Positions 1 through 6,218 of a stretch of DNA of 20,603 bases are shown here, one piece after another. Position 1 is the stretch's first letter, and each line of letters begins with the position of its first letter. The notes under the pieces were generated by a model. The model worked only from the letters and a program-made list of their open reading frames with translations, ran no database searches and was not told where the DNA came from. Source of the stretch: an uncultured Hyphomonadaceae bacterium (GTDB lineage Bacteria; Pseudomonadota; Alphaproteobacteria; Caulobacterales; Hyphomonadaceae); the NCBI GenBank assembly GCA_938049795.1, contig CALLCD010000284.1, positions 1-20,603 of the forward strand, written 5' to 3'. The position numbers were made by a program, and so were the translations under genes.

Positions 1-1227
1 GAGGCTGAAGCCATTTTCACAACCCTTCTATCCGAAGGCATATCTGTGGCCGAAGCCAATCACATGATGGCGCGGGTCAAGCTGTTTGCCTCTGATGTCG
101 CCGCCGCCCGAAAGTATGCAGAAGCCTCTTTCCGCCAAGCCACGGCCAGCAAAAACTTCCAGACCCTAGCCGACATTTACTGGATGAGCGGCGACACTCA
201 AGCCTTTGATACGCTGGTCAATGCGGCGATCTCTCAGCCCGGTCTGATGCTGGAGGCGATCGCGCTCAGGCGCAAAGCCGGATACGAAGCCGACGCGCTC
301 GCCTTGCTGGACGCACAATCAGACCCGTCCGGTCAATCGGCTCCTGTCCAGTCTCTCCGGTCCGCTTTATTGCTGGACCTCGGAGACATTGATGGCGCCA
401 TTACGGCAGGCCGCCGGGCGCGCTCAGGGGGCGAGACGCCCGAAAGCAGTCTCAATCTCGTTCGCGCTTTGCTGGCGGCGGGGCAGGTCCAAGAGGCGCT
501 CGACTTGATCCATCAGGCCAGAGCGCTCGATCCTCTCAGCCAGTTCTGGCTCGGCTATGAAGCCACTGCGCTGCGCCTTTTGGACGATCCGCAATATGGC
601 AAGTTGATCGAATATGACCGTCATGTCCAAGCCAGCCAACTGCCCGTGCCCGACGGGTTCGAAACGCTTGAAGCGTTCAATGCGGCCTTCCTGGATCTTC
701 TTGATGAGATGAACCCGTTCGAGGTCCATCCGCTCAACCAGTCCTTACGCGGCGGCGGGCAGGCCCCACACGATCTGACCAAAAGCCGCCATCCCGTGCT
801 CCAAGCCTATTTCAAGGCGCTGGACCAACCCATATCCGAATATATGCGCATCCTCGGCACCTCCCCGACCCATCCAAGTTCAGCGCGCAATACCGGACAC
901 TATGAGTTCTCCGGCGGCTGGTCGGTCCGGCTGTCGGGGGGCGGGCACCATGTCAACCACCTTCACCCGCGCGGCTGGATCAGTTCGGCCTATTATGTCT
1001 CGGTGCCGGCGGCATCCGCAACACCAGGCGACAAAGCCGGATGGCTCAAATTCGGTGAACCTCCCATCGCGACCGATCCCGTGCTCGCTCCAGAAAAATG
1101 GATACAGCCCAAAGCGGGCATGGTTGTCCTGTTCCCATCCTTTCTGTGGCATGGTACCGAGCCCATCCATGACGGCGCCGTCCGTGTGACCGCACCCTTT
1201 GATGTTGTCCCCGTGAAAGCCTCCTGA
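1..1227 (+). CDS. TPR-repeat protein with C-terminal 2OG-Fe(II) oxygenase domain (5' partial)
   Basis: The reading frame is open from the first base of the window, so the gene begins upstream; 408 residues are visible and the GTG at 46 is probably not the true start. The first 200 or so visible residues are Ala/Leu-rich paired helices typical of tetratricopeptide repeats. The last 110 or so residues carry the double-stranded beta-helix pattern of the putative 2OG-Fe(II) oxygenase family (PF13759-like): an N-H-x-H-P iron-ligand stretch (window residues H320 and H322) followed by a strand ending in AYYV, a distal H384 in LWHG, and R395 as the likely 2-oxoglutarate binder. The family probably hydroxylates a protein or small-molecule substrate that is not known, with the TPR part as a likely docking surface. 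The HAD phosphatase gene starts 3 bases downstream, so the two are probably cotranscribed. The domain call is firm; the substrate is unknown. Confidence 0.82.
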   Translation, partial: EAEAIFTTLLSEGISVAEANHMMARVKLFASDVAAARKYAEASFRQATASKNFQTLADIYWMSGDTQAFDTLVNAAISQPGLMLEAIALRRKAGYEADALALLDAQSDPSGQSAPVQSLRSALLLDLGDIDGAITAGRRARSGGETPESSLNLVRALLAAGQVQEALDLIHQARALDPLSQFWLGYEATALRLLDDPQYGKLIEYDRHVQASQLPVPDGFETLEAFNAAFLDLLDEMNPFEVHPLNQSLRGGGQAPHDLTKSRHPVLQAYFKALDQPISEYMRILGTSPTHPSSARNTGHYEFSGGWSVRLSGGGHHVNHLHPRGWISSAYYVSVPAASATPGDKAGWLKFGEPPIATDPVLAPEKWIQPKAGMVVLFPSFLWHGTEPIHDGAVRVTAPFDVVPVKAS

Positions 1228-1230
1228 ACT

Positions 1231-1914
1231 ATGAGCCTGAAACTTGTGATCTGGGATATGGACGGCACGCTCGTCGATAGTCGCGAGGTCATCCAGACCG
1301 CGATGGAGCGCGCCTTCGAACGCCATGACCTGCCGCCACCGGCTTATGAGCAGACCCGCAAAACGGTTGGCCTCGGTCTGGCCGAAGCCTGCGCACAGCT
1401 TGTGCCTGAAACCTTCGATCTGGCAGAGCTTCCCCATCTCGTCGAAACCTACAAACACGTCTTCGTCCAGCGCCGCACCGAGGAGAGCTTTATCGAGCCG
1501 CTCTATGACGGCGCACTGGCTGCGCTCGAAGCACGGCGCGAAGCGGGCTGGCTACAGGCCATTGCCACCGGGCGCGCGCGGCGCGGCATCAATGCGATTT
1601 GCGAGATGCACCCGGGGCTTGCCGATTTCTTCGACACAACATGGAGCGCTGACGATGGCCCGGGCAAGCCGCACCCTTTCATGGTCGATGCGGCCATGGA
1701 CGCGCTCGGTGTTGAGGCCCATCAAGCGGTGATGGTCGGCGACGCCACCTTCGACATTCTCATGGGACGGGCGGCGAAGGTCCACACGCTCGGGGTCAGT
1801 TGGGGCTTTGGCAAACCCGATGAGCTTGATGCCGCCGGTGCTCATTCTATCCACCATGAATTTGACAGTCTAAATACCGAGCTGTCCGGGCTGGCCCTCG
1901 GCTCGGACCCATAA
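1231..1914 (+). CDS. HAD-superfamily hydrolase, phosphoglycolate phosphatase-like
   Basis: This is a 227-residue cytoplasmic phosphatase of HAD subfamily IA. All four motifs are visible: the nucleophile motif DMDGT (D9, acid/base D11), T113-G114 in motif II, K146 in GKPHP (motif III), and the magnesium-binding GDATFD (D171, D175) in motif IV. The segment of about 75 residues between motifs I and II is the expected alpha-helical cap. Such enzymes act on small phosphorylated metabolites such as 2-phosphoglycolate or nucleotides, and the substrate cannot be read from sequence. The ATG lies 3 bases after the stop of the TPR-oxygenase gene, and ATP12 follows after 23 bases, so this is the middle gene of an apparent operon. 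From memory, a HAD gene beside ATP12 is a common alphaproteobacterial arrangement. Confidence 0.9.
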   Translation: MSLKLVIWDMDGTLVDSREVIQTAMERAFERHDLPPPAYEQTRKTVGLGLAEACAQLVPETFDLAELPHLVETYKHVFVQRRTEESFIEPLYDGALAALEARREAGWLQAIATGRARRGINAICEMHPGLADFFDTTWSADDGPGKPHPFMVDAAMDALGVEAHQAVMVGDATFDILMGRAAKVHTLGVSWGFGKPDELDAAGAHSIHHEFDSLNTELSGLALGSDP

Positions 1915-1937
1915 AACACGGAAAGCGACGCGGCGCC

Positions 1938-2657
1938 ATGAAACGCTTCTACAAAAATGTCAGCATCGAAAAATCAGGCGCTCTCTGGCGCGTCTTACTT
2001 GATGGCCGCTCGATCAAGACACCGGCCAAAGCTGATCTGGTCGCGCCCACTCCAATGCTGGCCCAAGCGCTCGCCGACGAGTGGGCAGGGCAGGGCGAGA
2101 CCATCGACATCCAGCGCATGCACCTGACGCGCCTTGCCAATGTCGCCATCGACCGCACACCGACCCAGCGCGCCGGCATGATTGACGAGCTTGTCCGCTA
2201 TTGCGAAACCGATCTCGTCTGCTTCCTCGCGCCCGAGCCTGCCGAACTGGTCGAGCGGCAAATCAGCCAGTGGCGACCTTTGCGCGAATGGGTCGGCAAA
2301 ACCTTCGGCATCGTCCTGCTCGAAATCCCCGACGGCCTGCTCGCCGCGCCCCAGCCGCCAGCCTCGCTCGAGGCCGCCCGAAAATATGCTGAACAGATGA
2401 ATGACTGGACCCTCACAGGGTTGGCTTTTGGCCTTGGTCTATTGGGATCTGCCGTCCTCGCCATCGCCGCTGAACAGACCCATATCGAGACCAGCGACGC
2501 GTTTAATAGATCCGTAGTGGACGAGGATTGGCAGGCGGAAAGATGGGGCAGGGACGAGGAAGCCGAGGCCGCCCGCGCAGCCTCCAGACGTGAAGCCGAA
2601 GCGCTCGGCACCTTCTTCAAATCCTTGCGCGGCGAACCTGAACACTCGCCTATCTAA
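1938..2657 (+). CDS. ATP12-family F1-ATPase assembly chaperone
   Basis: The 239-residue product matches the ATP12 family throughout: an N-terminal KRFYKNV and LLDGRSIKTPAK beta segment, a central helical part with the AxEWxxQ-like LADEWAGQGE and the MHLTRLANVAIDR stretch, a conserved RYCETDLVCF segment near residue 90, and a C-terminal region with LTGLAFGLGLLGSAVLAIA and a WG-rich end. In mitochondria Atp12 protects the free F1 alpha subunit during assembly of ATP synthase; alphaproteobacterial homologues are thought to do the same. The protein is soluble, as the hydrophobic stretch near residue 160 belongs to the fold rather than to a membrane anchor. It is the last gene of the operon starting before position 1. 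The ribosome-binding site is weak, consistent with expression from the upstream genes. Confidence 0.9.
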   Translation: MKRFYKNVSIEKSGALWRVLLDGRSIKTPAKADLVAPTPMLAQALADEWAGQGETIDIQRMHLTRLANVAIDRTPTQRAGMIDELVRYCETDLVCFLAPEPAELVERQISQWRPLREWVGKTFGIVLLEIPDGLLAAPQPPASLEAARKYAEQMNDWTLTGLAFGLGLLGSAVLAIAAEQTHIETSDAFNRSVVDEDWQAERWGRDEEAEAARAASRREAEALGTFFKSLRGEPEHSPI

Positions 2658-2754
2658 CGGTCCGATACGCGCTCTCGGGACGCTCGGAAAAGCCCGCTGG
2701 AACACATTTTTGTGATCGGTAAAATCTAATAAAAACAGCGAAATGGCGCTAAAA

Positions 2755-2772
2755 AGTGAATAGTTAATCACT
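2755..2772. promoter_or_regulatory. Inverted repeat, possible operator
   Basis: The arms AGTGA and TCACT flank an 8-base AT-rich centre in the 178-base gap between ATP12 and the secreted basic protein gene. This gap holds no other gene; it has an AT-rich block (about 2700-2775) that probably contains the promoter of the downstream gene. The dyad could be an operator for that promoter, but five-base arms are short and chance is possible. Confidence 0.25.
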
Positions 2773-2835
2773 AAATGAACGCAAAACATCGCCCCGCTCA
2801 GACAAGGTTGCATCCGCCCCTGTCATATTGGCCAA

Positions 2836-3444
2836 ATGATAAATCGTATCATGACACCTGGAGTTGCGGCCGCTGCGTTGGCTGCGTCCGCCCTCCTCGC
2901 CCCAACGGCCACCGCTCAAATCGGTCAAAGCATCGAACGCGCCGTGGCCGCCGACCAGCTTCGCGGCGGACCATCTATCCTCCGGGATCGTGGTGACTTC
3001 GAACGCCGTCGGGATCGCGGAGATCGCCGCGACCGGCGGGACAGACGCGACCGGCGACGTGACCGGCGCGACCGCACCTACCACGGCCCGCAGCTCAACG
3101 CCTTTGGTCAAACCTATGAAGAGGCCAGATATCTGGCCGACGAAGCCGCCTATGCCTGCGCCTGCCAGCTCGAGCTTGACGGCCACAGATATGGCTATCA
3201 GGACGCCGGTTTCCGCGGCACGCCCCATATCGAGCAAGTCGGCAAACGCCGCTTCATCATCAAGGGCACGGCCAAACTCGATGACGGGTACAATTACACA
3301 GCTCAGCATTATGAGTGCAATGTCCGGCGCGGCACCATTCGCGGCGCCACCCGTCTCAGCCCGGCGCAATATGCAAGCCGTCGCAACTGGCGCAGAGGCC
3401 GCAGCTTCGGAGGCTTCAGCTTCTCCTTCGGAAATGGCTGGTAG
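2836..3444 (+). CDS. Secreted basic protein with Arg/Asp-rich repeat tract, function unknown
   Basis: The 202-residue product starts with a signal peptide: a short basic N-terminus, an Ala/Leu core (residues 9-22) and a probable signal peptidase I site after A27 (Ala-x-Ala), leaving a mature N-terminus at Q28. Residues 56-80 are almost only Arg and Asp in RDR/DRR repeats. Residues 84-175 form a compact domain with three cysteines (C108 and C110 spaced one apart, C161), and the tail is Arg-rich, then Gly/Phe-rich, ending in GNGW. I do not recognise the family. The ATG at 2836 is preferred because it gives a complete signal peptide; the ATG at 2851 is an alternative that shortens the N-region. 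The gene stands alone between a 178-base gap and a strong terminator, so it is probably monocistronic and exported to the periplasm or surface. Confidence 0.75.
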   Translation: MINRIMTPGVAAAALAASALLAPTATAQIGQSIERAVAADQLRGGPSILRDRGDFERRRDRGDRRDRRDRRDRRRDRRDRTYHGPQLNAFGQTYEEARYLADEAAYACACQLELDGHRYGYQDAGFRGTPHIEQVGKRRFIIKGTAKLDDGYNYTAQHYECNVRRGTIRGATRLSPAQYASRRNWRRGRSFGGFSFSFGNGW

Positions 3445-3466
3445 TCTCTGAATTAAATAAGAAAAG

Positions 3467-3498
3467 TGGCGCGTCTCTTCACGGGGCGCGCCATTTTT
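3467..3498 (+). terminator. Rho-independent terminator of the secreted basic protein gene
   Basis: An 11-pair stem (3467-3477 with 3483-3493, one G-U pair) closes a five-base TTCAC loop and is followed directly by five T residues at 3494-3498. An A-rich run precedes it. It lies 22 bases after the stop codon at 3444. Confidence 0.88.
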
Positions 3499-3536
3499 GC
3501 ATGAGGTCATAAATGACGCATATGGCGCGAGGCCAC

Positions 3537-3562
3537 TTGCTTTGAGCGCTGATCGCTATATC
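3537..3562 (+). promoter_or_regulatory. Candidate housekeeping promoter of pccB
   Basis: GCTATATC at 3555-3562 fits the Caulobacter housekeeping -10 consensus GCTANAWC at every position (consensus recalled from the literature). TTGCTTT at 3537-3543 is a partial -35 match (consensus TTGACGS), and the 11-base spacer is within the usual 10-14. Transcription would start near 3569 and give a leader of about 30 bases with an AAGGCGGGG ribosome-binding region before the ATG at 3598. Confidence 0.6.
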
Positions 3563-3597
3563 AAAAGGCACAAGAAAACATCACAAGGCGGGGCAAA

Positions 3598-5130
3598 ATG
3601 CGCGAAATACTGGAAGCACTAGAAGCAAGACGTGACCGCGCCCGCGCTGGCGGCGGCAAGGCCCGCGCCGAGCGCCAACATGCCAAGGGCAAATTGACCG
3701 CCCGCGAGCGCATCGAAGTCCTGCTCGATCCGGGCTCGTTTGAAGAATGGGACATGTTCGTCGAGCACACATGCCACGATTTCGACATGGCCGATCAGTC
3801 CATTCCGGGCGACGGCGTGGTCACCGGCAATGGCATGATCAATGGCCGGCTTGTCTTCGTTTTCTCCAAGGATTTCACCGTCTTCGGCGGCTCGCTCTCG
3901 GGCGCTCATGCGGCAAAAATCATCAAAGTCCAGCAAGCGGCCATGAAAGCAGGCGCGCCCGTGATCGGCCTGTTTGATGCCGGCGGCGCGCGCATTCAGG
4001 AAGGGGTCAAATCGCTGGCAGGCTATGCCGACATCTTCCTCGAAAACGTGATGGCCAGTGGCGTTATCCCGCAGATCAGCGTCATTATGGGACCGTGCGC
4101 GGGCGGCGATGTCTATTCCCCCGCCATGACCGATTTCATCTTCATGGTCAAAGACACCTCCTACATGTATGTCACAGGGCCAGACGTCGTAAAAACAGTG
4201 ACAAATGAAGAGGTTAGCCACGAGACTCTTGGCGGTGCATCGGTCCATGCGGCCAAATCCGGCGTCGCTGATGGCGCGTTTGAGAACGATATTGAGGCGC
4301 TGACCGAAATGCGGCGGCTCGTCGATTTCCTCCCGCTCAACAATCGCGAAAAACCGCCCGTCCAATCCAGCTTCGACCATCCCGACCGCGAAGAACCCTC
4401 CCTCGACACGCTGATCCCGGACAATCCAAACCAGCCCTATGACATGCGCGAACTGATCGAAAAGGTCGCCGATGAAGGTGATTTCTTCGAAATCAGCCCC
4501 GCTTTTGGCGGCAATATCCTGTGTGGTTTCGGCCGCATCGAAGGCGCGCCCGTCGGTTTCGTCGCTAATCAGCCCATGACCCTTGCCGGTGTGCTCGACA
4601 TAGACAGTTCGCGAAAAGCGGCCCGTTTCGTCCGTTTTTGCGACTGTTTCAACATTCCGCTCGTCACATTCGTCGATGTGCCGGGCTTCATGCCGGGCAC
4701 CAAGCAGGAATATGGCGGCCTGATCAAACATGGCGCGAAACTGCTCTTTGCTTATGCCGAAGCCACCGTTCCGAAAGTCACCGTCATCACCCGCAAAGCC
4801 TATGGCGGCGCTTATGATGTCATGTCGTCCAAACATCTGCGCGGCGATGTAAACTATGCCTGGCCAAAGGCCGAGATCGCCGTTATGGGTGCCAAAGGTG
4901 CCGTCGAGATCATCTTCCGCAAAGATATTGGCGACGCTGAAAAAATTGCCGAAAAAACAAAAGAATACGAAGACAATTTCGCCAATCCTTATGTCGCCGC
5001 CAAGCTCGGCTATATCGACGACATCATCATGCCCCACTCAACCCGCCGACGCATCGCGCGCTCCTTGCGCACGCTCCAGAACAAATCTGTCTCCAACCCC
5101 TACAAAAAGCACGACAATATTCCGCTCTAG
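3598..5130 (+). CDS. pccB: Propionyl-CoA carboxylase, carboxyltransferase (beta) subunit
   Basis: The 510-residue product has the usual length and both carboxyltransferase (crotonase-like) halves. The N-terminal half contains KGKLTARERIEVLLDPGSF (residues 30-48), FDAGGARIQEG (126-136) and GPCAGGDVYSPAM (166-177). The C-terminal half contains DVPGFMPGTKQEYGG (360-374) and RKAYGGAYDVM (399-409), with the family ending KKHDNIPL. D407 falls where Streptomyces PccB has Asp and acetyl-CoA-preferring relatives have Ile (from memory), which supports propionyl-CoA as substrate. The subunit moves the carboxyl group from biotin to propionyl-CoA, giving methylmalonyl-CoA for the TCA cycle. The biotin carboxylase/carrier subunit (pccA) is not next to it here. 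The gene has its own promoter and follows a terminator, so it starts a new transcription unit. Confidence 0.95.
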   Translation: MREILEALEARRDRARAGGGKARAERQHAKGKLTARERIEVLLDPGSFEEWDMFVEHTCHDFDMADQSIPGDGVVTGNGMINGRLVFVFSKDFTVFGGSLSGAHAAKIIKVQQAAMKAGAPVIGLFDAGGARIQEGVKSLAGYADIFLENVMASGVIPQISVIMGPCAGGDVYSPAMTDFIFMVKDTSYMYVTGPDVVKTVTNEEVSHETLGGASVHAAKSGVADGAFENDIEALTEMRRLVDFLPLNNREKPPVQSSFDHPDREEPSLDTLIPDNPNQPYDMRELIEKVADEGDFFEISPAFGGNILCGFGRIEGAPVGFVANQPMTLAGVLDIDSSRKAARFVRFCDCFNIPLVTFVDVPGFMPGTKQEYGGLIKHGAKLLFAYAEATVPKVTVITRKAYGGAYDVMSSKHLRGDVNYAWPKAEIAVMGAKGAVEIIFRKDIGDAEKIAEKTKEYEDNFANPYVAAKLGYIDDIIMPHSTRRRIARSLRTLQNKSVSNPYKKHDNIPL

Positions 5131-5228
5131 CAGCCACATCAGCCCATGCGCGGCCGCTTCTGTAATAACCATTCCGAAACCTTCCCTAAAGTATGGTGTC
5201 GCGGTGGCAGGGTTGCAGAATAGGGCGC

Positions 5229-6218
5229 ATGGAAAAATCTCGGCAAAATAGCCTCCTATCGAAAGTCGGAGACCTCGGCGCAATGTCCGCAGACCAAGCG
5301 CGCGCGCTGCTCGACGAAGTGTCCGATGACGGCATCGCCTCACGCGCCGAAGCCGAAGCCATCCTCCAGATCAACCGCAAGCTCGACGATGTGTTTCCCG
5401 ACTGGGATGAGCGGTTTTGCGGCCTGCTCAAAGATTACCTGCTCACGAGCGAAGCGCCTGTCGGCTGGATCGACACCGCGCAAAGCCATTGGCTCGCCGA
5501 ACAGATCGCTCCTTTCCTTGCCGACGTGAAAGCCAACGAGCTTGACCTGCTCCTCTCCGTCCTGCCCCATGCCGAGGGCGATGCAGAGCCCCTTGCCAAA
5601 TGCACATTGGACGCCTTTGTCGCTCTTGCGGGCCGGTCTGGCCGGATGACCGCCGAACGGGCCATCCAGCTTGAGACCCTCTTACTCCAAATCGCCACCC
5701 CCGAACGGTCATGGATCACCAAATGGGAAGCCCGCGCCCTCCTAAAACTCAATGACCATATCGGCTATGCGCGCAATGATGAAGGCTGGAACACGCTCTA
5801 TGCCCGCGCTATGGCCAATCATCTCGTTGCTATGGCCCATCCCGCGCCGGAAAACATCATCCCCGATCTTGATCGTAAGACATGGCTGACATCAGACACC
5901 GAAGCCGAGCTTGGCGGCACGTATCTGCTCGGCATCCAGTCCGAAGACGAGGGCACATGGTTTGAACGCATCTCGCCCTCGCTGACCCTAGCTGCTTGTG
6001 CGCATGCCGAGGCCCGTGCGCTTGCCAAAGAGCCCGCATCCGTGTCGCCCGATGATGGCAATTGGCTGGTCAACCGGCTCGGCTGGTCCAACAAAACCGT
6101 CAGCCTTGCCGACCGGACCCTGATCAGCTTTTTCAACACCCATGCTCCGGGGTTCACCCTCGGCATCACAATGGCGACGCGCGCAGTTCACCCGGCCTCG
6201 GATATGGCCTTCTCATAA
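5229..6218 (+). CDS. Conserved-looking hypothetical protein with recurring helical motif
   Basis: The 329-residue product has no signal peptide or membrane segment and I do not recognise its family. It is acidic and helical. A short pattern recurs about four times: aromatic/Gly, then Ile/Met, then Ala/Thr/Asp, three to four residues, Glu/Gln, Ala, then Leu-rich, around residues 35-46, 79-90, 138-150 and 161-172. The best pair is SRAEAEAILQINRKL (38-52) with TKWEARALLKLNDHI (164-178). This suggests internal duplication of a helical hairpin, loosely like TerB or EF-hand-like folds, without proof. The ATG at 5229 is chosen because the protein looks natural from there; an in-frame ATG at 5193 would add 12 residues of poor quality. 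It follows pccB by 98 bases, and its last 31 bases overlap the end of the opposing ABC-F gene. Confidence 0.72.
   Translation: MEKSRQNSLLSKVGDLGAMSADQARALLDEVSDDGIASRAEAEAILQINRKLDDVFPDWDERFCGLLKDYLLTSEAPVGWIDTAQSHWLAEQIAPFLADVKANELDLLLSVLPHAEGDAEPLAKCTLDAFVALAGRSGRMTAERAIQLETLLLQIATPERSWITKWEARALLKLNDHIGYARNDEGWNTLYARAMANHLVAMAHPAPENIIPDLDRKTWLTSDTEAELGGTYLLGIQSEDEGTWFERISPSLTLAACAHAEARALAKEPASVSPDDGNWLVNRLGWSNKTVSLADRTLISFFNTHAPGFTLGITMATRAVHPASDMAFS

Noticed and set aside
2703..2714. CACA-TTTT-TGTG hairpin after ATP12 as a terminator
   Set aside because: The four-pair AT-rich stem is too weak and no T run follows it.
3619..5037. Open frame of 472 codons on the minus strand inside pccB
   Set aside because: It is exactly antisense to a strongly supported pccB, and its translation has no recognisable motif; GC-rich codon bias keeps the antisense frame open.
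5149..5156. GCGGCCGC palindrome after pccB as a regulatory site
   Set aside because: An eight-base GC palindrome is expected by chance in this composition and it has no supporting context.
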